Below, piece by piece: positions 36,231-44,373 of a stretch of 64,000 nt of DNA. Origin of the DNA: Pseudomonas arsenicoxydans. Its GTDB lineage: Bacteria; Pseudomonadota; Gammaproteobacteria; Pseudomonadales; Pseudomonadaceae. Within the stretch, counting starts at the first letter, position 1. The number at the start of each line of letters is the position of its first letter. The stretch is from assembly GCF_006438915.1 (NCBI RefSeq), contig NZ_RCZE01000010.1:1-64000 (forward strand), given 5' to 3'. Made by a program: the position numbers and the translations under genes. Below the pieces are notes generated by a model. It saw only the letters and a list, made by a program, of their open reading frames with translations. It was not told where the DNA came from and searched no databases.

Positions 36231-36671
36231 ATGGACTTCAAACTTTCCGAAGAGCAGCAAATGCTGCTGGACACTACTACGCGCCTGGTGCGTGACAATT
36301 ATGGGTTCGAAGCGCGTGAAAAGTTCGCCGAGAGCGAGCTGGGCTTCAGCGCTGCCTTTTGGCAGCAATTGGGCGAACTGGGCCTTACCGCCGTGCCATT
36401 TTCCGAGGAGTTCGGTGGCTTCGGTGGCAGTGGCGTGGACACGCTGGTGATCATGACCGAGCTGGGGCGTGGCCTGTGCCTGGAACCCTACCTGCAATCA
36501 GTGATCTTTGCCGGTGGCTTGCTGACTCAACTAGGCAGTGATGAGCAATGCACTTATGAAAATGCCTCGCTGGCTTGGCGCGATCGTCCAACGGAAACGA
36601 ACGAGCCATGCGTGGAAGGTCTGACAGCGCCAAGGGCGCTCCACACCGAATCAAACCTTTGGATTTATTAA
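36231..36671 (+). pseudogene. Acyl-CoA dehydrogenase, truncated at its N-terminal domain
   Basis: It starts 12 bases after the previous ACAD and encodes a normal N-terminal domain: DFKLSEEQQMLLDTTTRLVRD, VPFSEEFGGFGGSGVDTL, then LCLEPYLQSVIFAGGL. Near residue 105 (about 36550) similarity ends; the remaining ~40 residues are unrelated sequence. The catalytic base and C-terminal bundle are missing. It was probably the partner subunit of the preceding ACAD before an insertion or deletion joined it to the foreign segment that follows. Confidence 0.85.
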
Positions 36672-36827
36672 TGCGTAACTCGAATTGCACCACATCCGGG
36701 TCACCATGCATCGTGTTAGCAATCGCGGCAATATTAGGGTTGTGGGGCAGGGGATTGAGCTCATTCCAATCCGAATGCCCCAGCCTCAACTGATTTTCCT
36801 ACCGGCCAAGCCGCCGGCCGGGAACCC

Positions 36828-37083
36828 TATAATCGCTCCCCAAACCCAGCAACTCCCGAGCTAACACTGCAAGCGGAGCGCGCAGGCGTGAGGATGGATG
36901 CCCGCCAGGGTCAAGACACGCGCGGGGCGCGGGCTTGATTCACGACAGCCGCGCTCGAAGAGCCACGCCCATCGTTACTTCTTCTGCCAATGAGTTCGAC
37001 ACGGAGGGCCGTGCAGCTTCACATTGTCAGATGTAGGCGCCCCGTGAATATCATCGAGACCACCTATGAGTGGTCGGTTTTTT
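36828..37083 (+). ncRNA. Candidate structured RNA with own -10 and terminator
   Basis: No gene is supported in this ~250-base stretch on +. It opens with a perfect TATAAT (36828-36833) and has GC-rich self-complementary segments (GCGCGGGGCGCGGGC, CCCGCC). It ends with a strong terminator: GACCAC/GTGGTC stem plus GGTTTTTT at 37058-37083. The sequence resembles, from memory, conserved intergenic segments of Pseudomonas integrative elements. A clear -35 is not visible. The terminator overlaps the 3' end of the - strand gene ending at 37051. Confidence 0.35.
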
Positions 37084-38295
37084 ACAGGCGAGTTCCAGAT
37101 TCGCACGCGCCGAACGCCTCACTTGGCTGAACGTCAACTGGGCGAGTTTTGCCGCGGTTTCTGCTGCGTCTAGCAATGTCTCATCATTCCTTGCAGCATC
37201 AGCAATAGCGACCCGATGTCGCCGAATCATGGTCTGGACACCTTCGCTAGCCATGACTTTCGAACTCTGAGTTTCCGTCAACGTGCAGACATCAGGGAGC
37301 GCACCTCCGGTTGGCAGTCCTCGAGATTCAACATAATCCTTCAAAATCCCAATGAACTGGGTGCAGAGCGGGCGCTCAGTTTCCAGAGGTGCCCCCGGGT
37401 TATCAATGTATACCCAGGAACTGCAGCGAGGCGGATCAACAGGTTCGGGCGGGTGCTGGTAAGTCATAAATTGGCTGAGCAAACCTACGTGCTGGCCGTC
37501 CCGAGACAAGCCGGATAGCGGAATAGTCGTGAATCTGGCCACCGCGAGCATGAATCGGCACATCTCGTACTCAGGACTGGTTAGGCGCCAGCGTTCGAGG
37601 TGTGCGAAGAGCCAATCCATTTCGAGGGGCGATAGATTGGCAGCGTCCAAGGCCTTATCAGACGGGGTTTCAGGAGGCTTGGCCATCACAGGAGCCGGCT
37701 GTTTTCGAACGCCGATACGCCACAAATATTGGAGAAAATGGAAAGTAACTCCATGGACTTGGCGCATCACCGTGCTGACGATCGGGGCCTTGGGGTCGGG
37801 TCGGTAACATGGGCGCCAGCTCGGATTGATTGGCTGATTTGTGAGAGCCGGATAGCCACTGAGCAAGAAGCGAAATCCAGCCGGACTCTGAGCGACCCAA
37901 TTGTCGTCAGGCTGTTTTATAAAGTGTAGAAATCGCGTCAGGCTCTCGGTATCCCACTCGGTCATGGGCCGCCGGTCAACCAGGAAACTCCAGTTCAGGG
38001 CCATATGCAGCACAGAGGTGTAGTCGCTGTATCGACCTGCCCAAGGTGTTTGCTTGATTTGCATCGATTCGAGGATGAAATCCGCCGCGTGACGGCACAT
38101 TTCGACTGGGCGGCAGGACGGGTCAATGTCGGATAACCGTCGCAGAACATGGATGTTTGCGGGGAAATCCATGCCTTCGTCTAAGCAGCGAACGAACACC
38201 CACATCGTAGGGAAAATGGGGAACGGGTTTGACGTCCAGTTCATAAGAAATGCACGTTTTGTGAGCTCAGGAAAAGTGTAGTTCGGAGAACTCAA
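37051..38295 (-). CDS. Possible tyrosine-recombinase-like protein
   Basis: 414 residues, soluble, in the foreign segment. The layout is that of a phage-type integrase: an N-terminal helical region with LTRFLHFI and HFLQYLWRIG, a middle LAVARFTTIPLSGLSRDGQ segment resembling the 'TG.R..E' core, and a C-terminal TFSQVRRSARANLEL. The canonical R-H-R-Y residues cannot be confirmed, so it may be a divergent or inactive recombinase, or something else. It lies right after the broken dehydrogenase, which suits an element-borne protein. The start (38295) has no strong ribosome site. Confidence 0.5.
   Translation of the reverse strand: MSSPNYTFPELTKRAFLMNWTSNPFPIFPTMWVFVRCLDEGMDFPANIHVLRRLSDIDPSCRPVEMCRHAADFILESMQIKQTPWAGRYSDYTSVLHMALNWSFLVDRRPMTEWDTESLTRFLHFIKQPDDNWVAQSPAGFRFLLSGYPALTNQPINPSWRPCYRPDPKAPIVSTVMRQVHGVTFHFLQYLWRIGVRKQPAPVMAKPPETPSDKALDAANLSPLEMDWLFAHLERWRLTSPEYEMCRFMLAVARFTTIPLSGLSRDGQHVGLLSQFMTYQHPPEPVDPPRCSSWVYIDNPGAPLETERPLCTQFIGILKDYVESRGLPTGGALPDVCTLTETQSSKVMASEGVQTMIRRHRVAIADAARNDETLLDAAETAAKLAQLTFSQVRRSARANLELACKKPTTHRWSR
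37058..37083 (+). terminator. Rho-independent terminator
   Basis: GACCAC-CTATGA-GTGGTC followed by GG and six T. No + strand coding gene precedes it, which points to a non-coding transcript. Confidence 0.7.
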
Positions 38296-38515
38296 TGTGG
38301 CCGACGTAGGACTCGCCGTGATTATTTTGGAACGGTGATCCGCGGAAATGCTTTGATGCGGTGTCGAAGTCTTCGTCGATAAACGATCGCGAGATGCTTC
38401 AACTTATTGGCAAGAGATGCTTACGCCGGCGAGCAGATGTCGATTGTTGCTTGTCGCTTGTCGGCCGATGGAGATCCGTCGATGGGTGGATGTTTGGCAG
38501 ATCAAGGGAAGGAGT

Positions 38516-38704
38516 ATGATCAATCGACTGGAGATTCTCGGGGCTGAGATTTCACGCCCAGAGCATCCAGTATCAAAAAACGATTCTGAAGACACAGGAT
38601 CGAGCAGAAAAGGGCAAGCCTATGAATTCTCAAAGGTTCTTGCGTCCAGATTTAGAAATTTTCCGTCCAGTAATTACGAAAGGCTGACAGATGAACATAT
38701 CTAA
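38516..38704 (+). CDS. Small hypothetical protein
   Basis: 62 residues from ATG 38516, preceded closely by GGAAGGAG. Charged and without signal or membrane segment (NRLEILGAEISRPEHP). No family recognised; the ribosome site is good but spacing is short, so the gene is uncertain. Confidence 0.3.
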   Translation: MINRLEILGAEISRPEHPVSKNDSEDTGSSRKGQAYEFSKVLASRFRNFPSSNYERLTDEHI

Positions 38705-39414
38705 CATAGCACCTCGTTTAACATAATATACATTATGCGTACCATCGTATTCTTGTGCGGGGGTCAGTGGTGGTCAGATTTCAACCCAGGCGCAGCCTCT
38801 CAGTCATTACGAAAAGGCTTTAATGAACAGATCCAAAACTCGATCAAGCTTGTACTCACAGACAAACAGTTCATCGGTTGTGGAATCGACGAAGGCACCT
38901 TGACGTCCAGCATCGTCAACGTTGGCAACGGCGCTCTGTTACCACGGCATGCGTTATTGTCGAGCCACCTTTGTGGGTTGAGCGTTGCCGGTAAAGCGCC
39001 GTTGAACGCTGATTTGTCGTCGTAAATCCAAATCTTGGCATGTGGTGCGATAACCGATCGCTCAATCTGCTCGATAGGAACAGACAACGGCTTCGCTTCG
39101 CTCAACGGAATCTGTGCGGAAAGTCGATGTTATCCAGGGCGAGTATCCAACCCCTACCAACAAAGATGAACGGTACGATTACTTGCCGCTAACTCGGCCT
39201 CAGAGATCATCTGCTTGAGCAAGTCCCTTGGACTCACAGCACCTAGAAGCCGGTCGTGACGTGCAAAGAGCATTAAATGAGAGTCCTTAAATGCCCTTAT
39301 CCACTCTCACAGGTCTTTCAATTTTTGCAGCCCAGTTAGTTAAAGTGCCCCTTAAGGCTAGTCTGTGAGCCAATTCCGGCACTTCACTGCAGCAATGCGG
39401 ATATATGCGTTAAT

Positions 39415-39454
39415 ATTATAACTAAACTAAATGACTGTTTTGTTTAGTTATAAT
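39415..39454. promoter_or_regulatory. AT-rich 13-bp palindrome (operator-like)
   Basis: ATTATAACTAAAC and GTTTAGTTATAAT are perfect inverted arms around a 14-base spacer. The palindrome lies 25 bases before the start of a short ORF that has its own ribosome site. This looks like an operator/promoter of a small autoregulated gene such as those in toxin-antitoxin or phage modules. Confidence 0.55.
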
Positions 39455-39479
39455 AGATAGGGCGTAGAAAAGGAACGAC

Positions 39480-39584
39480 ATGTTAACCACGTCAAACCAT
39501 CCGCTGCTTAAACTTCTGGCTACCCTGCCCCAGTTTTTCACGGCCCTTCGGGAGGGCTGCGTAGCTGAAAAAGCTCTCGGTTAA
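39480..39584 (+). CDS. Short ORF, probably N-terminal remnant
   Basis: 34 codons from ATG 39480 with AAAGGAAC upstream (HPLLKLLATLPQFFTALREG). It stops abruptly and the following sequence does not continue the protein in another frame clearly. With the palindrome before it, it may be the stub of an element-borne gene. Function unknown. Confidence 0.3.
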   Translation: MLTTSNHPLLKLLATLPQFFTALREGCVAEKALG

Positions 39585-39780
39585 GGCTTTGGTAACGCAA
39601 CCGCTAGTTTGGCGTCAGATTTTTCTGGGCGTCGCCGATACCCAGTCTGAGAACGCAAACCTTCAAGGCGCACTAACCTAGCCACCCGATGGCAGCCACA
39701 TCTATCGTCAACCTCGCACAGATCAAATGACGCTCGATTGGCCGGTACCGCGTCCGGGCATGAGTAATATCAACGCCCTC

Positions 39781-40491
39781 TCAACCCACCGACATCTTCT
39801 CGGTAAGGTTCTGTTGCAGGTACGCGAGGAAGCGTTGTCGGAACAGCATTGTATGCTCGTGCGCGGCCTTCTCTGCTTCGTCGGGATTACGCGCCTGTAT
39901 TGCATCGACGATTTCATCGTGGTCGCGGCCGAGGGAGGTTGAGCTACTGGCCGTACTGACGATGTAGTCAAAGTGCAGGTGAAGCAGGCGTTGACCTTCG
40001 CCCAGCAGCTTCTCGTAGTAACTGATGAAGTACGGGTTCTTCCCGGCCTCGGCAATCGCCATGTGCAATGCCTTGTTGGTTTCGGACATTGCCTGGAAGT
40101 CCCCGGCACTCACGGCGTCCAGATAGGCCGCGTCGGCACCACGAATACGCAACAGGTCTTCATCGGTACGGTGCATGGCCGCCAGGCGGGTTACCGCGCG
40201 CTGGATCAAGTCGAGGGCCGAAATGTAGTTGGGGAACTCTTCGATTTCGAAGGGTGTCACCAACAGCGTGCGGTTCGGCAGGATGGTCACCAGGCCTTCG
40301 CTGATCAGACGCGCAAGCGCATCACGCACTGGTGAGCGGGACAGACCGAACTGCGCGGCCAAGGACACTTCGTCCAAGGGCACGCCTGGCTTGAGCTTCA
40401 GCGTCAGGATCTGCTTGCGCAACTCTTCGTAGATGTAGCGACCGCCATGGCGTTTGGCACCACTGGTAGCTTCAGTCGTTTCTTTGCTCAT
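39781..40491 (-). CDS. GntR/FadR-type regulator of the hydroxyproline operon
   Basis: 236 residues from ATG 40491. N-terminal winged helix: YIYEELRKQILTLKLKPG, then LAAQFGLSRSPVRDALARL. The C-terminal FCD ligand domain carries the metal-binding pattern (NKALHMAI, HDEIVDAI, HEHTMLF). It is the last gene of the - strand cluster and probably represses it until a proline-derived metabolite binds. ATG 40491 is taken because the DNA-binding domain begins just after it; the frame is open to 40548. Confidence 0.92.
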   Translation of the reverse strand: MSKETTEATSGAKRHGGRYIYEELRKQILTLKLKPGVPLDEVSLAAQFGLSRSPVRDALARLISEGLVTILPNRTLLVTPFEIEEFPNYISALDLIQRAVTRLAAMHRTDEDLLRIRGADAAYLDAVSAGDFQAMSETNKALHMAIAEAGKNPYFISYYEKLLGEGQRLLHLHFDYIVSTASSSTSLGRDHDEIVDAIQARNPDEAEKAAHEHTMLFRQRFLAYLQQNLTEKMSVG

Positions 40492-40562
40492 AGGGTCATG
40501 CTCTCGACAGTGCGGGCCAGTCATCCGGCCAGCCCGCAACTTTAACATCTGCCCGGGAATAG

Positions 40563-41585
40563 TTAGAAACCCTCACCCCAGGTATCACTCAACATAAAAC
40601 CGGCCGCCAATGGGTCGTCCGGATCGACGCCAATCTGGTGCAGCCCATAGATCCACGCCCGCCCGGTGACTCTGGGCAAAATCGCCGGTTTTCCGCCCAC
40701 ATTCGTCAGCCCCAGCAGCTCGACCTGAAACTCGCCGCCAATGGTCGAACGCGAGATGAGTGTATCCCCCACTTCAACCAGATTGCGTGCGCTCAAGGTC
40801 GCCAGGTTCGCCGAGCTGCCCGTGCCGCAGGGCGAGCGGTCGACCCGCCCCGGAGGCAGCGTGGTACAGGTCTGGTAGGTGCGCCGATTTACGCGGTGGC
40901 GGAACATTACATACGCTACTTCGTCGAGTGTCTGGAACAGCGGGTGGCGCACTTTCACCTGCTGATTGATCAGGCCTTTAAGGCGAACACCTTGAGTCGC
41001 CAGTTCACGGGCGTTCTCGGGGGCAATGGTGAGGCCGATCTGGTCAACGTCCACCAGCGCGTAATAGACACCGCCGAAGGCAATGTCTGCCTTGATCACA
41101 CCAAAGTCTGCAGTTTCGATCGGCATATCCAGATGCTCGACAAAGGACGGCACCATATCCAGCGAAACGCTCTGACAGCGCCCATCCGCGCACTGGGCAC
41201 GGGCGGTCACCAGGCCCGCCGGGGTGTCGAGCACCACCGTGGTCACGGGCTCGACCATCTCCACCATCCCAAGCTCCAGCAGGGCGGTGACCACGCAAAT
41301 ACAGTTGCTGCCGGACATCGGGTGAGCCTTGTCCGCCTGCAGCACGATGAACCCGGCCTGGGCTTCGGGCCGGGTTGGCGGCAACAGCAGGTTCACCGAC
41401 ATCTGCAGGCAACCGCGCGGCTCCAGGATCACCAGGCGCCGCAAGCTGTCGTCGACTTCGTTGATGTAGTTCATCTTGTCGAGCATGGTCTGACCGGGGA
41501 TATCAATGACTCCGCCGGTGATGACCTTGCCGATCTCGCCTTCACAATGCACATCAGCCATCTGCAGCGTCTTTTTCCAGCGCAT
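40563..41585 (-). CDS. Proline racemase-family enzyme (Ser/Cys type)
   Basis: 340 residues from ATG 41585 with AAGGAA upstream. The family motifs are ADVHCEGEIGKVI, the first active-site segment HPMSGSNCICV, and the second DRSPCGTGSSA. At the first catalytic position a serine stands where the epimerase downstream of the transporter genes has cysteine (MCGH); the second cysteine is kept. Such substitutions in this superfamily go with dehydratase-type activity, for instance on trans-3-hydroxy-L-proline. The exact substrate is an inference. It sits between the aldehyde dehydrogenase and GntR genes. Confidence 0.88.
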   Translation of the reverse strand: MRWKKTLQMADVHCEGEIGKVITGGVIDIPGQTMLDKMNYINEVDDSLRRLVILEPRGCLQMSVNLLLPPTRPEAQAGFIVLQADKAHPMSGSNCICVVTALLELGMVEMVEPVTTVVLDTPAGLVTARAQCADGRCQSVSLDMVPSFVEHLDMPIETADFGVIKADIAFGGVYYALVDVDQIGLTIAPENARELATQGVRLKGLINQQVKVRHPLFQTLDEVAYVMFRHRVNRRTYQTCTTLPPGRVDRSPCGTGSSANLATLSARNLVEVGDTLISRSTIGGEFQVELLGLTNVGGKPAILPRVTGRAWIYGLHQIGVDPDDPLAAGFMLSDTWGEGF

Positions 41586-41596
41586 GTCCGGTTCCT

Positions 41597-43078
41597 TTAC
41601 TTGATGTACCAACCCCAAGGCTGCTCGCTGTCGTAACGGGTGATCTGTTTGGTTTCCAGATAATTGTTCAAGCCCCACTCACCCAGTTCACGCCCGATAC
41701 CGCTTTGCTTGTAGCCGCCCCAAGGGGCTTCGGTAAAGGTCGGTTGGGAGCAATTGACCCAGACGATGCCTGCTCGCAGTCGGCGAGCGACGCGTTCGGC
41801 ACGCGCACTGTCCCGTGACATCACGGCAGCCGCGAGGCCGAAGCGCGAGTTGTTGGCGCTGCGCACTGCATCGGCTTCGTCATCGAAGGGGCGTACGCAC
41901 ACCACCGGGCCGAAGATTTCTTCTTTCCAGATCCAGCTGTCCTGCGGCACGTCGGCAAAAATCGCTGGCGTCAGGAAGTAGCCTTTCTCGCAATGGGCCG
42001 GACGAGTACCGCCGGTCAGTAATGTGGCGCCCTCCTCCCGGCCACGGGCAATGGCCGCCCGTACTTTGTCGTACTGACCACGATTGACCAGCGGGCCAAG
42101 CAGCACGCCTTCATCCATGCCGTTGCCGATGTTGACACGCTGGGTCTGTTCCACCAGGCGTTTGAGCAGTGGCTCGTACAAATCCCGCTGGACCAGCACC
42201 CTGGAAGTCGCTGAACACACCTGGCCCTGATTCCAGAAAATGCCGAACATGATCCATTCGACCGCGGCTTCGATATCGCTGTCGTCGAAGATGATGAACG
42301 GCGACTTGCCCCCCAGTTCCAGGCTGATGTTTTTGATGTCGCGGGCGGCGGCCTGCATGATCCGCGTTCCGGTAGGCACGCTGCCGGTAAAGGCCAGTTT
42401 GTCGATACCAGGATGCTCGCTCAGGGGTGCCCCGGCATCCGGGCCGAAGCCGGTGACCACGTTGAGAACACCAGCAGGCAAACCGGCCTGATGAGCGATG
42501 TCCGCCAGCTCCAGGGCGGTCAACGGTGTTAGCTCCGATGGCTTGAGCACCATGCAGCAACCGGCGGCCAGTGCCGGTGCGACTTTCCAGGCGGCCATCA
42601 GCATCGGAAAATTCCAGGGAATGATCGCCCCTGCGACGCCCACCGGCTCTTTACGCGCAATCGAGGTGAAGCGCTCGTCGGCGAGTGCAATATTCTGCTC
42701 ACGATGAGCGTCCAGGCTGTCGGCCAGATCAGCATAAAAGTCAAAGCAGCCTGCGGTATCGGCAATGTCCCACTGGGCTTCGGGCAAGGGTTTGCCGTTG
42801 TCGCGCACCTCAAGTTCTGCCAGTTGGTCTTGGCGTTCGCGGATGCCGTTGGCGATGGCCCGCAGAATCGTCGCGCGCTCGGCCCCGGTCATTTGCGGCC
42901 AGGGACCCTCATCAAATGCCCGGCGTGCGGCACTGACGGCCAGATCGATATCTTCTGCGGTAGCTGCTGCAACCTGGGTGATGACCGACTCATCGCTCGG
43001 GTCAATGGTGTCAAACGTGGCGCCATTCCTGGGGTGAACCCACTGGCCATCGATATACAGCTGGTCAAAGGATTTCAT
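41597..43078 (-). CDS. NAD(P)-dependent aldehyde dehydrogenase
   Basis: 493 residues. ALDH motifs in order: IIPWNFPMLMAAWK, the cofactor loop FTGSVPTGTRI, the general base in LELGGKSP, and the nucleophilic cysteine in NQGQVCSATSR. The C-terminus ends GGYKQSGIGRELG...YLETKQ. In hydroxyproline catabolism the expected role is oxidation of 2-oxoglutarate semialdehyde to 2-oxoglutarate, although the sequence resembles broad betaine-aldehyde-type dehydrogenases. Its start overlaps the stop of the upstream FAD gene (ATGA). Confidence 0.93.
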   Translation of the reverse strand: MKSFDQLYIDGQWVHPRNGATFDTIDPSDESVITQVAAATAEDIDLAVSAARRAFDEGPWPQMTGAERATILRAIANGIRERQDQLAELEVRDNGKPLPEAQWDIADTAGCFDFYADLADSLDAHREQNIALADERFTSIARKEPVGVAGAIIPWNFPMLMAAWKVAPALAAGCCMVLKPSELTPLTALELADIAHQAGLPAGVLNVVTGFGPDAGAPLSEHPGIDKLAFTGSVPTGTRIMQAAARDIKNISLELGGKSPFIIFDDSDIEAAVEWIMFGIFWNQGQVCSATSRVLVQRDLYEPLLKRLVEQTQRVNIGNGMDEGVLLGPLVNRGQYDKVRAAIARGREEGATLLTGGTRPAHCEKGYFLTPAIFADVPQDSWIWKEEIFGPVVCVRPFDDEADAVRSANNSRFGLAAAVMSRDSARAERVARRLRAGIVWVNCSQPTFTEAPWGGYKQSGIGRELGEWGLNNYLETKQITRYDSEQPWGWYIK

Positions 43079-44373
43079 GCATGGCCTCCAACAAGGGCAA
43101 AGCGCTGGGCGCTGAAAGGGGTGAGGTCCTGGGCGGGTTTTCGTCCCACAACCAGGTCAGTGATGAGTCGTCCGGTGGTTGCACCCAACGTCAGGCCGAG
43201 CTGGCCGTGGCCGAACGCCAGGAACACGTTCGACAGCCGGGTGCTGCGATCGATGACCGGTTTGGTGTCGGGTAGAAACGGGCGATAGCCGACGCCGTAT
43301 TCGACCTTATCCAGTTGCAGTCGGGGAAGAATCTTTCGTGCTTTCTCGAGGATGATGTCTGCACGCTTGAAATTCGGCTCGGCGTTGGGGCCAGCGAATT
43401 CGATGGTGCCGCCAATCTGCAGACCACGGGACATCGGGCTGAAGCAGAACCCGCCATCGGCATAAATCACCGAATGGCGAATCTCCACGCCAGGGGTGGG
43501 CAGCAACACCTGATAGCCGGCGATGCCGGCCAGTGGAACCTGCGCGCCGATCTGCTCAAAAAACTGTCGCGAGCCGGTGCCGGCGGCGATCACCACCTGA
43601 TCAGCCGCGTGGCGTTGGCCATCTGCGAGGGTGACGCCACTGGCACGGTCGGCCACTTCATCGATGCGCTTGACCTGGCCACGCACGCGAACGCCGCCCT
43701 GATCGAGAAAACTTTGCGTCAATGCGGCAATAAAGCCTTTGGTATCGCGGACCGCGCGCCAATCTGCAAACAGCAGGCCATGGTTGAACTTGCCGGCTAA
43801 CGACGGTTCGAGATCCGAGATGGCCTTCGCGTCCAACACTTCGGATTTGAAACCCAGAGCCTGGCGCAACGCCAGATGCTCACGCTCGTGTTCAAGGCCT
43901 GCCGGTGTATCGAACACCTCGATGATCGGGCGCTGTCCCATCAGGGTCTTGTCCGGGCAAGCCGCCAGCAAAGGCGCATAGTCCTCGTAGACCTGGTGCG
44001 TCAGGGTTGCCATGTCTTCGGCGATTTCGACAATTTTCGAATGCCGGGCACAGGCCAAAAACCGCAGGAACCACGGCAGGATACCGGGCAAGGCGCCGGG
44101 CCTGAGCGCCAGCGGTCCCTTCTGGTCGAGCAGCCAGCCGGGGATTTTTTTCAGGATGCCGGGCTTGGACAGCGGAATCACCTCGCTGACCGCCATTTGC
44201 CCGCAGCTCCATTTGGCGGTGCTGTCGCCCGCGGCGGCCGGGTCGATCAGGGTCACGGCATAGCCTTCACGTTGCAGGTAAAGGGCACAACAGACGCCGA
44301 CGATACCACCGCCGACCACCACAGCCTTCTCTCCGGGAAAGGGTCTTTGTGCAACGGGCTGTGCAGGTGTCAT
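43075..44373 (-). CDS. FAD-dependent D-amino acid/D-hydroxyproline dehydrogenase (DadA-like)
   Basis: 432 residues. N-terminal Rossmann motif VVVGGGIVGVCCALYL, LIDPAAAGDSTAKWSCG, and a C-terminal FGHGQLGLTLGATTGRLI typical of DAO-family flavoproteins. In this operon it would oxidise cis-4-hydroxy-D-proline, the product of the epimerase, to the pyrroline carboxylate. ATG 44373 overlaps the epimerase stop by ATGA. Confidence 0.9.
   Translation of the reverse strand: MTPAQPVAQRPFPGEKAVVVGGGIVGVCCALYLQREGYAVTLIDPAAAGDSTAKWSCGQMAVSEVIPLSKPGILKKIPGWLLDQKGPLALRPGALPGILPWFLRFLACARHSKIVEIAEDMATLTHQVYEDYAPLLAACPDKTLMGQRPIIEVFDTPAGLEHEREHLALRQALGFKSEVLDAKAISDLEPSLAGKFNHGLLFADWRAVRDTKGFIAALTQSFLDQGGVRVRGQVKRIDEVADRASGVTLADGQRHAADQVVIAAGTGSRQFFEQIGAQVPLAGIAGYQVLLPTPGVEIRHSVIYADGGFCFSPMSRGLQIGGTIEFAGPNAEPNFKRADIILEKARKILPRLQLDKVEYGVGYRPFLPDTKPVIDRSTRLSNVFLAFGHGQLGLTLGATTGRLITDLVVGRKPAQDLTPFSAQRFALVGGHA

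Larger units (their letters stand above)
38296..39779. other. Gene-poor accessory stretch
   Basis: About 1.5 kb with lower GC than the flanks. Apart from the entries given separately (38516, 39415, 39480), open frames are short and without recognisable families. One, on - between 39105 and 38800 (SEAKPLSVPIEQIER...AKIWIYDDKS), reads like real protein sequence but starts after a stop and has no match I can name. Another - strand scrap at ~39160-39275 (LFARHDRLLGAVSPRDLLKQ) resembles part of a CBS-type domain. It looks like debris of inserted genes. Confidence 0.5.
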
